Assembly: GCA_017999615.1 (NCBI GenBank)
Contig: JAGNLM010000003.1
Span: 62,001 to 126,000, forward strand
Direction of reading: 5' to 3'
Length of the DNA: 64,000 nucleotides
Source: Gammaproteobacteria bacterium
GTDB lineage: Bacteria; Pseudomonadota; Gammaproteobacteria; JAABTG01
Shown here: positions 27,500-35,238 of the stretch, piece after piece
Position numbering within the stretch: the stretch's first letter is position 1
Layout: the number at the start of each line of letters is the position of its first letter
The notes under the pieces: generated by a model
What the model saw: the letters and a program-made list of their open reading frames with translations, nothing else
Database searches by the model: none
Told to the model about the DNA's origin: nothing
Made by a program: the position numbers and the translations under genes

Positions 27500-28275
27500 C
27501 ACGTGCCCTTGCCGTTGCCCTCGCCGTCGCCCTGCCGTTGCTGGCCGCGTGGCCGCCCGGGTCGCCGGCTGCGGCGGCCGGTGAGCGCCCGGAGCCTCCG
27601 GAGCCGGTGCACGATCTCCCCACCATCTCCCGGGACTGGACGCCCTTCGGCTGGTTCGGGGACTGGGCCGTATACGACGCGCCGGCGGCCGAGAGCCCCG
27701 GGATGTCCCCCGGGCCCGACGAAGAAGACGCGCCGCTCTCCATCGCCTTCACGGGCAGGGCAGTGCCGGGGCTCGGCGCCTACGTGGAGTGCCGGTCGTG
27801 GATGTGCGGCACGAGCCTGCGCTTCGGTGTCCTGGTGGGGCACGACGTCCTCCGGGTGCGGGGGCGCGCGGACAGCCAGCCGTCCCGGGCGAGGGCCCGG
27901 TTGCTGCTCGAGCCGAACGCCGGCTTCTCCCACGAGACGGAAGCGCTGCTCAGCGTCGCCGACCAGGGCTACCCGCTGCAGCTATCCATGCTGGTCTCCG
28001 CGCTCCTTCCCGACGGGCGCCCGTTCCACCGCCTGATGCGGGAGTTCAGCCCGACGCTGCCCCACGACGCCCTGAGCGAGCTGAGGCGCTCGAGCGGCCT
28101 GCGGGCCCACGTCCTGCACGGCGACGGTACCAAGCGCGTGCACGAGATCTCCCTCTGGGGATTCTCCCAGGCGATGGACCTCATGGAGCTGAAGTGCCGG
28201 CACCTCGCGGAGTCGCGCGGGGCGCTGAGGAAGGATACCTGCCGCCGCCTGCTCGAGAGCGAGCGGCGGCAGTAG
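27496..28275 (+). CDS. Secreted protein of unknown function
   Basis: 259 residues, beginning with a strong signal peptide (MTRALAVALAVALPLLAAWP, cleavage near PAAAA). The mature part has a Trp-rich segment (WTPFGWFGDWAVYD), a likely disulfide pair in ECRSWMCGT, and a C-terminal pair (LKCRHLAE, KDTCRRL). No family recognised. The ATGA overlap with the antiporter gene suggests co-expression. It is predicted periplasmic. Confidence 0.6.
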   Translation: MTRALAVALAVALPLLAAWPPGSPAAAAGERPEPPEPVHDLPTISRDWTPFGWFGDWAVYDAPAAESPGMSPGPDEEDAPLSIAFTGRAVPGLGAYVECRSWMCGTSLRFGVLVGHDVLRVRGRADSQPSRARARLLLEPNAGFSHETEALLSVADQGYPLQLSMLVSALLPDGRPFHRLMREFSPTLPHDALSELRRSSGLRAHVLHGDGTKRVHEISLWGFSQAMDLMELKCRHLAESRGALRKDTCRRLLESERRQ

Positions 28276-28412
28276 CGGGGGCGTCCGTCCCGGCGGGCAA
28301 CCCTGGTGGCGGGTAGCCCCAGCGCCGGGTAGCCCCGGCGGCGGGGCGGCGGGGCGGCGGGGCGGCAGGGAGCGGGGGGGCTGCGCGGCGTCGAGGCCCC
28401 CCCGGGGGGCGC

Positions 28413-28919
28413 TCAGGGGGCCACGATGGGCTGCGCCTCGATGAAGGCCCGCAGGCTCTGCTCCTCGTCCTTGGTGAGCGAGGTCTGCAGGATCTTGCCC
28501 TTGCCCTTGAAGGAGGTCAGCTTCTCCATGAGCTTGTCCGGGGTCGCCTTCTTCACCAGGATGAAGATGGCGGCGCAGCCGGGCTTGAAGTTCTCGGCCA
28601 GCTCCTTCATGAACTTGTCGTCGATCCCCATGTCGGTGAGCGCACCGGAGATCGCGCCGGCGCCGGCGCCGAGGGCCGCGCCGAGCAGCGGGTTGAGGAA
28701 CAGGAACCCGATCAGCATTCCCCAGAAGCTGCCGCCGACCGCACCCATGGCGGTCAGGTTCATGGCCTGGTGAAGCGAGACCTTGCCCTGGTCGTCCTTG
28801 GTGACGATGACCACGTCCTCCATCTCGATCAGGTACTCCTTCTGCAGCTTGGAGAGCGCCGCGCGCATCTCGAAGGCCAGTTGCTGCTCGGGGAAAGAGA
28901 TCACGATCAGGCTGCTCAT
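28413..28919 (-). CDS. DUF1269 family protein
   Basis: 168 residues from the ATG at 28919. It begins SSLIVISFPEQQLAFEMRAAL and contains a central Gly-rich hydrophobic hairpin (MLIGFLFLNPLLGAALGAG, about residues 70-100), as in DUF1269 proteins. These are membrane-associated proteins of unknown role, common near stress genes. The 137-bp gap downstream holds only G-rich low-complexity sequence (GGGGCGGC copies). Confidence 0.8.
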   Translation of the reverse strand: MSSLIVISFPEQQLAFEMRAALSKLQKEYLIEMEDVVIVTKDDQGKVSLHQAMNLTAMGAVGGSFWGMLIGFLFLNPLLGAALGAGAGAISGALTDMGIDDKFMKELAENFKPGCAAIFILVKKATPDKLMEKLTSFKGKGKILQTSLTKDEEQSLRAFIEAQPIVAP

Positions 28920-29031
28920 GGGCGACTCCTCTTCGGGTTGGGGGGCCCGGGCGCCGGAGGGCGGTGCGCCCGGACGGCGGTGCCCCAGGTCCCCGGGGAC
29001 CCCTATGGTAGCCGACCCCGGGGACGGGGGG

Positions 29032-29223
29032 TCACGCGGGGGCCGGCACGAGGCTCGAGACGGCGCGGTGCACCCGCTCCATCTCGCCCTGGATGATCCC
29101 GAGGAGGGTTGCCAGGTCACCCCCGGTCACGGGTAGCCGCTCCCGGTCGCAGATCAGGGTCGCCAGACAGGCGATGGAGCGGGTGAGCTCGCGCAGCCTG
29201 TCGATGATGTCCAGCACGTCCAT
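29032..29223 (-). CDS. Small hypothetical protein
   Basis: 63 residues, predicted mostly helical (VLDIIDRLRELTRSIACLA, LGIIQGEMERVHRAVSSL). The ATG at 29223 is preceded on its strand by GAGAGGAG. No family recognised. It is divergent from the XRE regulator at 29352. Confidence 0.5.
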   Translation of the reverse strand: MDVLDIIDRLRELTRSIACLATLICDRERLPVTGGDLATLLGIIQGEMERVHRAVSSLVPAPA

Positions 29224-29287
29224 GGTGAGGCTCCTCTCTTCGCTCAGGGACTGGGAAGAGGATGGGCGAAGGTATCTGAATAGTAAA

Positions 29288-29316
29288 CTGCGACCTTCCG
29301 GGTGGCCGTCTATAAT
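29288..29316 (+). promoter_or_regulatory. Candidate sigma-70 promoter of the XRE regulator
   Basis: A consensus -10 TATAAT at 29311-29316 sits 35 bp before the GTG start. A weak -35 (CTGCGA at 29288) is spaced 17 bp upstream. The surrounding 60 bp are unusually AT-rich for this genome. Confidence 0.55.
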
Positions 29317-29323
29317 GCGTCCA

Positions 29324-29340
29324 GTATCACCTGGAGATAC
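29324..29340. promoter_or_regulatory. Inverted repeat between -10 and start of the XRE gene
   Basis: GTATC-ACCTGGA-GATAC, with 5-bp perfect arms and a CC/GG inner pair. It is placed over the transcription start region and could be an autoregulatory operator of the downstream HTH protein. Confidence 0.45.
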
Positions 29341-29351
29341 GATAGGCCCCC

Positions 29352-30116
29352 GTGAGCCCCGTCCAGAGCCTGGTGGACGCCCTGAAGCGGGCCCTGCGCG
29401 CCGGTGGGGTCACCTATGCCGACGTGGCCCGCGACCTCGGCCTGAGCGAGGCGAGCGTCAAGCGGATGTTCTCGCGCGGGGCGTTCACCCTGGAGCGCTT
29501 CGAGGCGGTGTGCCGGATGGTCGACCTCGGCATCACGGACCTGGTGCGCCTGCAGGAAGAGGGTGAGCACCGCATCTCCCACCTCACCCGGGCCCAGGAG
29601 GAGGAGCTGGTCGCCGACACGCGCCTGCTCCTGGTGGCGCTCTGCGTGCGCAACCGCTGGGGGCTCGAGGACATCGTGCGCGAGTACGAGATCTCGGTGC
29701 CCGAGTGCGTGCGCCTGCTCGCTCGTCTCGACCGCCTGCGGCTCATCGCGCTGCAGCCGGACAACCGGGTGCGGGCGCTGGTGGCGCGCGACTTCCGCTG
29801 GCTCGCCGGCGGGCCGATCGAGCGTTTCTTCGAGCGCCACGTGCAGGACGAGTTCCTGGACGCGGCGTTCGCCCAACCGGAGGAGCGGCGTCTGTACCTG
29901 AGCGGGGCGATCTCCCCGGGCTCCGCCGAGGCCCTCGCGCGCAAGCTCGATCACCTGGCCGCGGAGTTCGCGGAGCTGCAGGCGGCGGACGCCCCGCTGC
30001 CGCTCGCCCAGAAGCGCAACGTCGGCCTCGTGCTCGCCACGCGGGCCTGGGAGCTGGCGGTCTTCGCCGCCCTGCGCCGCAGACGCGGGGACGGGGGAAC
30101 GGTCCAGGACCGCTGA
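29352..30116 (+). CDS. XRE-family transcriptional regulator
   Basis: 254 residues from a GTG. The N-terminal Cro/CI-type helix-turn-helix is VTYADVARDLGLSEASVKRMFSRGAFTLERFEAV (residues 20-55). A C-terminal region of about 180 residues includes a winged-helix-like ISVPECVRLLARLDRLRLI, and is probably for sensing or dimerisation. The family is common in proteobacteria, but its ligand is unknown to me. It lies upstream of the acyl-CoA synthetase across 196 bp and may regulate it. Confidence 0.8.
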   Translation: MSPVQSLVDALKRALRAGGVTYADVARDLGLSEASVKRMFSRGAFTLERFEAVCRMVDLGITDLVRLQEEGEHRISHLTRAQEEELVADTRLLLVALCVRNRWGLEDIVREYEISVPECVRLLARLDRLRLIALQPDNRVRALVARDFRWLAGGPIERFFERHVQDEFLDAAFAQPEERRLYLSGAISPGSAEALARKLDHLAAEFAELQAADAPLPLAQKRNVGLVLATRAWELAVFAALRRRRGDGGTVQDR

Positions 30117-30142
30117 GCCCTGGGGCGGCCGCGGGCCGCGGG

Positions 30143-30177
30143 CCGCGTTGCCGCTGCGGCCCGCGTTGCCGCTGCGG
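30143..30177. repeat. 17-bp direct repeat, two copies
   Basis: CCGCGTTGCCGCTGCGG occurs at 30143-30159 and again at 30161-30177, an 18-bp period. It lies in the 196-bp gap between the XRE regulator and the acyl-CoA synthetase. It could be a duplicated binding site or slippage. Confidence 0.8.
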
Positions 30178-30312
30178 GTGGCCTCCTCTATGCTCCTTCG
30201 CAGCTCCTTCGCGCTCCCCTGCCGGCAGGCCGCTCGCCCCGCAGGGGCCCCGCGGCCTCGCGTCCCGGGCCGCCCCGTCTCCACCCCGTCATCGAGCATC
30301 AGGGAGAGCAGC

Positions 30313-31971
30313 ATGCCGGTAAGAATCGTTCCCTCGACGCCCTCCGCCTACCGGTTCCCGCTCCTCATCAAGCACCTGCTGCACACACCGCTCGCCACCG
30401 CCCCGGAGCGGGAGATCACCTACCAGGGCAAGGTCCGCTACGACTACCGCACGCTGGCCGAGCGCATCGCCCGGCTCGCGAACGCGCTGCAGTCGCTCGG
30501 GGTCGAGGCGGGGCACACGGTGGCGATGATGGACTGGGACAGCCACCGCTATCTCGAGTGCTTCTTCGCGGTGCCGATGATGGGCGCCATCCTGCAGACG
30601 GTGAACGTGCGCCTCAGCCCGGAGCAGATCCTCTACACGCTCAATCACGCCGGGGCCGACGTGCTGATCGTGAACAGCGATTTCTTCCCGCTCCTCGAGC
30701 AGCTCGCGCCGCGCCTGGAGACGGTGAAGACCTTCGTGCACTTCTCGGACGAGGGCCACGCGCCGCCCGCCTCGCTCCCGATGCACGCCGAGTACGAATC
30801 GATGCTGGCCGCCGCGGCGACGGCCTTCGAGTTCCCCGACTTCGACGAGAACGCCCAGGCGACGGCGTTCTACACGACGGGGACGACCGGTGAGCCGAAG
30901 GGTGTGTACTTCAGCCACCGCCAGCTCGTGCTGCACACGCTGTCCTGCGCCGCGGTGGTGGGCGGGTCGGACCGGGAGGGCCACGTCCACCGGGAAGACG
31001 TCTACATGCCCATCACGCCGATGTTCCACGTGCACGCCTGGGGCTTCCCGTACCTAGCGACGATGCTCGGGATGAAGCAGGTCTACCCGGGCCGCTACCA
31101 GCCCGACCTCATCTGCCGGCTCATCGCCGAGGAGGGCGTGACCTTCTCGCACTGCGTGCCGACGATCCTGCACATGATCATGAGCCACCCCCAGGCGAGT
31201 CGCACCGACTTCTCCGGCTGGAAGGTGGTGATCGGCGGCTCCGCACTGCCCGAGGCGATGGCCGTCGCGATGCAGAAGCGCGGCATCGACATCTTCACCG
31301 GGTACGGCCTGTCGGAGACCTGCCCGGTGCTCACGATCTCTCAGCTCGAGAACGCGGACCTGGCGCTGCCCCTCGAGGGGCAGGCGGTGATCCGGGCGAA
31401 GACCGGACGCCCGATGCCGCTGGTGGACCTGCGCATCGTCGACGCCAACCTGCGCGAGGTGGAGCACGACGGGAAGGCGACCGGCGAGGTCGTCGTACGC
31501 GCGCCCTGGCTCACGCAGGGCTACATCCGCGCGCCCGAGGCCTCCGAGGCGCTCTGGGTGGGCGGCTATCTGCATACCGGCGACATCGGCCACATCGACC
31601 CGGCCGGCTACCTGAAGATCACCGACCGCATCAAGGACGTGATCAAGACGGGCGGCGAGTGGGTCTCCTCCCTGCAGTTGGAGGACATCATTGCGCGCCA
31701 CGAGGCGGTCAAGGAGGTCGCGGTCATCGGCGTCCCGGACGAGAAGTGGGGCGAGCGTCCCCTCGCGCTGGTGCTGCTCAAGCCCGGGCACGCGGGCGAG
31801 GTCACCGAGCACGCCCTGCGCGGCTTCGCCGCCCAGGTGGTCGAGGCGGAGGGCATCTCCCGCTACGGCGTCCTGCTGCAGGTCCGCTTCGTGAAGACCC
31901 TGGTCAAGACGAGCGTCGGCAAGATGAACAAGCGCCTGATGCGGGCGGACCCGGAAGCGCTCTGCATGTGA
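30313..31971 (+). CDS. Long-chain fatty acid-CoA ligase / AMP-dependent acyl-CoA synthetase
   Basis: 552 residues. P-loop YTTGTTGEPKG lies at about 187-197. Also visible are the TGYGLSETCP block, HTGDIGHIDPAGYLKITDRIKDVIKTGGEWVSS, and the C-terminal catalytic lysine in SVGKMNKRLMR. The sequence resembles medium/long-chain fatty-acid or cinnamate-type CoA ligases (AlkK-like). The ATG at 30313 has GGGAGAG at good spacing. Substrate not assignable. Confidence 0.88.
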   Translation: MPVRIVPSTPSAYRFPLLIKHLLHTPLATAPEREITYQGKVRYDYRTLAERIARLANALQSLGVEAGHTVAMMDWDSHRYLECFFAVPMMGAILQTVNVRLSPEQILYTLNHAGADVLIVNSDFFPLLEQLAPRLETVKTFVHFSDEGHAPPASLPMHAEYESMLAAAATAFEFPDFDENAQATAFYTTGTTGEPKGVYFSHRQLVLHTLSCAAVVGGSDREGHVHREDVYMPITPMFHVHAWGFPYLATMLGMKQVYPGRYQPDLICRLIAEEGVTFSHCVPTILHMIMSHPQASRTDFSGWKVVIGGSALPEAMAVAMQKRGIDIFTGYGLSETCPVLTISQLENADLALPLEGQAVIRAKTGRPMPLVDLRIVDANLREVEHDGKATGEVVVRAPWLTQGYIRAPEASEALWVGGYLHTGDIGHIDPAGYLKITDRIKDVIKTGGEWVSSLQLEDIIARHEAVKEVAVIGVPDEKWGERPLALVLLKPGHAGEVTEHALRGFAAQVVEAEGISRYGVLLQVRFVKTLVKTSVGKMNKRLMRADPEALCM

Positions 31972-32127
31972 CCCCGCTGGGCCCCGGGGCGCGTCCGGGA
32001 CCCCCTGGCGCGAGCCAGGGCCCCGCGAGCCCGAGCAGGAGCCAGGGGCCTGCAAGCCCCAGGGCGGCCACCAGCCAGAACGCCGCGAGCCGCCGGCTGG
32101 CGGGCCGTCCCGCCGGGGCGGACGGCG

Positions 32128-33261
32128 TCAGGGGGGACAGGGTGCCTCCCCCCCGGCGCAACCGGCACCCGTCCACCGGCCGAGCGACTCCGGCAGCGCG
32201 GGCCGCCCGGCGGGCGGCAGGGCAACCTCCGGCACCGCCACCCCCGGGGCGTGGCGCACCTGGGCAACGAGGTCGACCTCGCGCAGAGGGGTCTCGCCGA
32301 GGGCTGCCACGCGGTCCGCGCCGGCATAGGCCAGGGTGACCCGGTCGCCGGAGACGGCGACGGTGGGCGGGTCGCCGCGGGCGCCGGGCGCGGTGAAGGT
32401 GCCGAGGAGGTACACCCGGCCCAGGGGCTCGAGGGGTGCGAGGGCCTGCACCAGCGCCCGGGCGCCGATGCGGGGGGTCTTCAGCGCGAGGGAGGTGGTC
32501 TCTTCCGCATCCCCCGGGACCAGGACGGCCCGCTCCGGGTGCCAGTCGGCGGAGGACGCGGGTCCCACCGAGCGCGGGCCGAGCGGGGTGGCGACCAGGA
32601 AGCCGCCCTCGGCGAACGGCCCCAGCACCGGGTAGCAGCCCGAGACGTCGGCGTGGGTGCGCCGGTCGCGCCCGCGCAGGGACAGGGTGAAGGCGCGCGA
32701 CCCCATCCCCGCGTCGTAGGCGCGCCGGGCGGAGCCGATCTCCCCGAGCCCCGCGCGGATGAGCCCCTTCGCCCCGAGCCCGCTCGCGGCGAGCGGCATC
32801 GCGAGCGCGCCGAGGAGCGCCACGACCACGAGGAACGCGAGCTCGCCCCCGCCCCCGGACTCGATGCGGTAGCGGGGGTTCCCCGGGACCACGCAGCGCA
32901 CGCGGCTCGGCCACAGCCAGGCGACCCCCGCGGGCGTCGTCATGTCGGCGAGGCTGTGGCTCGCCCAGCCGGCGAGGAGCGCGAGGGCGTGGCCCGGCGG
33001 CAGGAGGGCCCAGGCGGCGAGGCCGGCGCCTGCCTGCAGGAGCAGGGAGTGGGTCAGCGTGCGGTGGCCGAAGCGGTCCTCCAGCCAGCCGCTCGCGCCC
33101 GGCAGCAGCCTGCCGGCCCAGGACTGGCGCAGGTCGAGATCGGGGAGCACCGCGCCCAGCAGGGCGCTGGCCGCCTCGGCGAGCGCGGGCACCCGCCCGG
33201 AGACGACGCAGGCGAGGAGGTAGGCGCTCTGGCCGGTGACCAGGTGCGTGGGCGTCATCAC
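32128..33261 (-). CDS. YdjM-type membrane-bound metal-dependent hydrolase
   Basis: 377 residues from GTG 33261 (ATG 33258 is the next codon). The first 190 residues show the YdjM pattern: THLVTGQ, GAVLPDLDL, HRTLTHSLLL and HSLADMTTPAGV. These give a set of His/Asp candidate metal ligands between membrane helices. The C-terminal half is a predicted soluble region unlike short YdjM proteins. The family often travels with plasmids, prophages and conjugative elements. It is last gene of the leftward accessory block. The 156-bp gap to the acyl-CoA synthetase contains imperfect GC-rich inverted repeats. Confidence 0.75.
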   Translation of the reverse strand: MMTPTHLVTGQSAYLLACVVSGRVPALAEAASALLGAVLPDLDLRQSWAGRLLPGASGWLEDRFGHRTLTHSLLLQAGAGLAAWALLPPGHALALLAGWASHSLADMTTPAGVAWLWPSRVRCVVPGNPRYRIESGGGGELAFLVVVALLGALAMPLAASGLGAKGLIRAGLGEIGSARRAYDAGMGSRAFTLSLRGRDRRTHADVSGCYPVLGPFAEGGFLVATPLGPRSVGPASSADWHPERAVLVPGDAEETTSLALKTPRIGARALVQALAPLEPLGRVYLLGTFTAPGARGDPPTVAVSGDRVTLAYAGADRVAALGETPLREVDLVAQVRHAPGVAVPEVALPPAGRPALPESLGRWTGAGCAGGEAPCPP

Positions 33262-33316
33262 CGGGGCCGCCTCCCGCCCGGGCCCCGCCTGCCACTCGGG
33301 CCCCGCGCGGGCCCCC

Positions 33317-34246
33317 TCACCGGAACCGCCCGAGGAGCATGCGCAGGCCCACCAGGAGCGAGGTCACCACGCCGGACAGCACGAACAGCTCCACGTCGTT
33401 CGCGCCCCGGGCGATGTAGCGCAGGGCGACGAAGGCGACGAGGGCCACGAGCAGCAGTGGGGTCATGTCGAAGTACCTCGCCCCCGCCTCGTGGCGGTAG
33501 GCGCGCACCCCGGCGAGGGTGACCAGAGCGTCGTGGGCGGCGGCGCCGACCATCCCCTCGATCGCCGCCGGCACCCCCCCGCTCTCGTGCTCCACCGCGC
33601 GCAGGAAAGCCTCGCGCACCCGCGGGCTGGCGAAGGCGACCGGCCTCTCGGCGAGCCAGCGCTCGGCCAGGGCCCGGGTCGCGGCCCGCGGCAGGGGGCC
33701 GAGGTCCACCACCCGGTGGAAGCGCCAGAGGAGCTCCTCCAGGTGGGGGCGGCGCCGGCCGGCGTCACTCGCCGCGGCGAGGGGCGCCACGCTGGCGAGG
33801 GCGAGGAGGAGCTCGGCGCGGGCGGGCGGGAGGTCGATGGACTCCACGAACACGACGGCGCCCCGGTCCCGGACGGACTCCACGACGAGTGCCACCACCT
33901 CCCGGGACGGGGCCCGGGCCAGGGCGCCGCGCACCCACTCCCAGCGCAGCTTCCCCGCCCGGTAGGCCGCCGCCCGGTGGCGCTGGGGGACCAGATGCTC
34001 CGGCACCTGCAGCCCCACGGCCCGGTGCGCCTGCTCGGCCAGCTCGCCGGCCATCGCCCGGGTGTCGGTGTCCCGGACCCAGAGGCAGGGCCGGTCGGCC
34101 GAGATCCGCCGGCGGGCCTCGGCGAGCAGCGCCGACTTGCCGATCCCGGGACGCCCCCGCACGAGGACCGAGTGCCCGGCCGCCAGGGCCGCGCACACTT
34201 CGGCTACCTCGTGATCGCGGCCAACAAGGCCTGCAGGCGGCTCCAC
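33317..34246 (-). CDS. P-loop ATPase with C-terminal membrane anchor
   Basis: 309 residues. Walker A GRPGIGKSAL lies at 31-40, with a Walker-B-like AVVFVESID near 130. The C-terminal 60 residues hold two membrane helices (LLLVALVAFVALRYIARG, ELFVLSGVVTSLLVG). It resembles STAND/ORC-type AAA ATPases. The start GTG overlaps the upstream TolC-like gene by 43 bp. Role unknown; it may be part of the accessory element. Confidence 0.65.
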   Translation of the reverse strand: MEPPAGLVGRDHEVAEVCAALAAGHSVLVRGRPGIGKSALLAEARRRISADRPCLWVRDTDTRAMAGELAEQAHRAVGLQVPEHLVPQRHRAAAYRAGKLRWEWVRGALARAPSREVVALVVESVRDRGAVVFVESIDLPPARAELLLALASVAPLAAASDAGRRRPHLEELLWRFHRVVDLGPLPRAATRALAERWLAERPVAFASPRVREAFLRAVEHESGGVPAAIEGMVGAAAHDALVTLAGVRAYRHEAGARYFDMTPLLLVALVAFVALRYIARGANDVELFVLSGVVTSLLVGLRMLLGRFR

Positions 34247-34857
34247 TCGTTTCCCCCGTGCCGGCGCGCGGCGGCGAGCAGGGCGGTTTCGAGATCGGCC
34301 CGCGTACGCTGGGCGCGTTGCTCGTCCTCCTGCACCCGCTCGGCGTCCGCCCAGAGGGAGGCCGCCTCCGCCAGACCCTCTGCCACCTGCTGGCGGCGGT
34401 AGTCCAGGCGGTCCCGGTGGAAGCGGCGCAGGGTCTCGAGCTCACGGAGCTCCCCGGCGCGGGTGCAGAGGCGCTCGAGGTCGGCGAGGAACGCCTCGGT
34501 GGCGGCCCGCTCCTCGCGCCGCCACGCGGTGCGGGCCCGGGTCGCCTCGAGCTCCTGCCTGCGGTCGAAGAGCGGGATGCGCAGGCGCAGGGCGGCGTTG
34601 GCGCCCGCGGCGTCGAGGTCGGTCGTCTTCTGGGCGTAGCCGAGCACGAGGTCCGCCGACCAGCCGTGCTGGTGGGCCTGGGCGGCCTGCTCCTCGCGCC
34701 CGGCGACGAGCACCGGGTGGGCCGAGAGTACCAGCCGGACCGCCTCCTCGAGCGCGTCCGCGTCCCCGCAAGCCCTTGCAGCGGGAGCGGCAGCCAGAGC
34801 CAGGGCGAGCAGGGCCACGGCGGGCAGGACCAGGCCGCCCCTCGGTCGCCCGCTCAC
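34204..34857 (-). CDS. TolC/outer-membrane-efflux-like exported coiled-coil protein
   Basis: 217 residues from a GTG. The signal peptide LVLPAVALLALALAAAPAARA is followed by one TolC-type repeat pattern (VLSAHPVLVAGREE, AALRLRIPLFDRRQELEATRAR) and a long helical hairpin. It is half the size of true TolC proteins, so it probably does not form a channel by itself. It overlaps the upstream gene by GTGA. Confidence 0.6.
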   Translation of the reverse strand: MSGRPRGGLVLPAVALLALALAAAPAARACGDADALEEAVRLVLSAHPVLVAGREEQAAQAHQHGWSADLVLGYAQKTTDLDAAGANAALRLRIPLFDRRQELEATRARTAWRREERAATEAFLADLERLCTRAGELRELETLRRFHRDRLDYRRQQVAEGLAEAASLWADAERVQEDEQRAQRTRADLETALLAAARRHGGNEWSRLQALLAAITR

Positions 34858-35138
34858 AGCGGCAGCGACCCCTGCTCGGGCGTGAAGTCCACGAACACCC
34901 GGCCCTGCATCACCGCAAGCAGGTCCCGCACCTTGGCCAGGTCCTCGCCCCGCACCGCCTCGCCGAGCAGCACCACCTGGAGCCGTCCGTCGCCGGTGAT
35001 CTTCACGAAGTCCACCCGCACGGGGAGGGCGCGTACCTCCCCCGCCTCCTCCGTCCCGAGGGGACCCTCGCGCCCGGCCGCGCCCCCGGTCCGGAACACC
35101 CGCTCCGCGCTCTCCAACACGGCCAGCCTGCTGTTCAT
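34854..35138 (-). CDS. Small hypothetical protein of the accessory block
   Basis: 94 residues from the ATG at 35138, with AGGAGAT immediately upstream on its strand. It has an alternating beta/alpha pattern (VRVDFVKITGDGRLQVVLLGE, LAKVRDLLAVMQGRVFVDF). No family recognised. The GTGA overlap with the TolC-like gene places both in one operon. Confidence 0.55.
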   Translation of the reverse strand: MNSRLAVLESAERVFRTGGAAGREGPLGTEEAGEVRALPVRVDFVKITGDGRLQVVLLGEAVRGEDLAKVRDLLAVMQGRVFVDFTPEQGSLPL

Positions 35139-35154
35139 GCGGTCATCTCCTGTC

Positions 35155-35210
35155 ACGGTTCGCATCGCACGGTTCGCATCGCACGGTTCGCATCGCACGG
35201 TTCGCATCGC
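35155..35210. repeat. Four perfect 14-bp tandem repeats
   Basis: ACGGTTCGCATCGC is repeated four times without a mismatch. The array fills most of the 100-bp gap between the phage-O-like gene and the next gene of the accessory block. It could be iterons, a regulator binding array, or a recent slippage expansion. Confidence 0.95.
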
Positions 35211-35238
35211 AACCCCTCACGGCAAGCTTGAGGAGCAC

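Noticed and set aside
28276-28412. G-rich stretch as a regulatory RNA
   Set aside because: Simple GGGGCGGC low-complexity repeats; no defined promoter or terminator structure.
35155-35210. CRISPR array
   Set aside because: Units are contiguous 14-mers without spacers and there are no cas genes.
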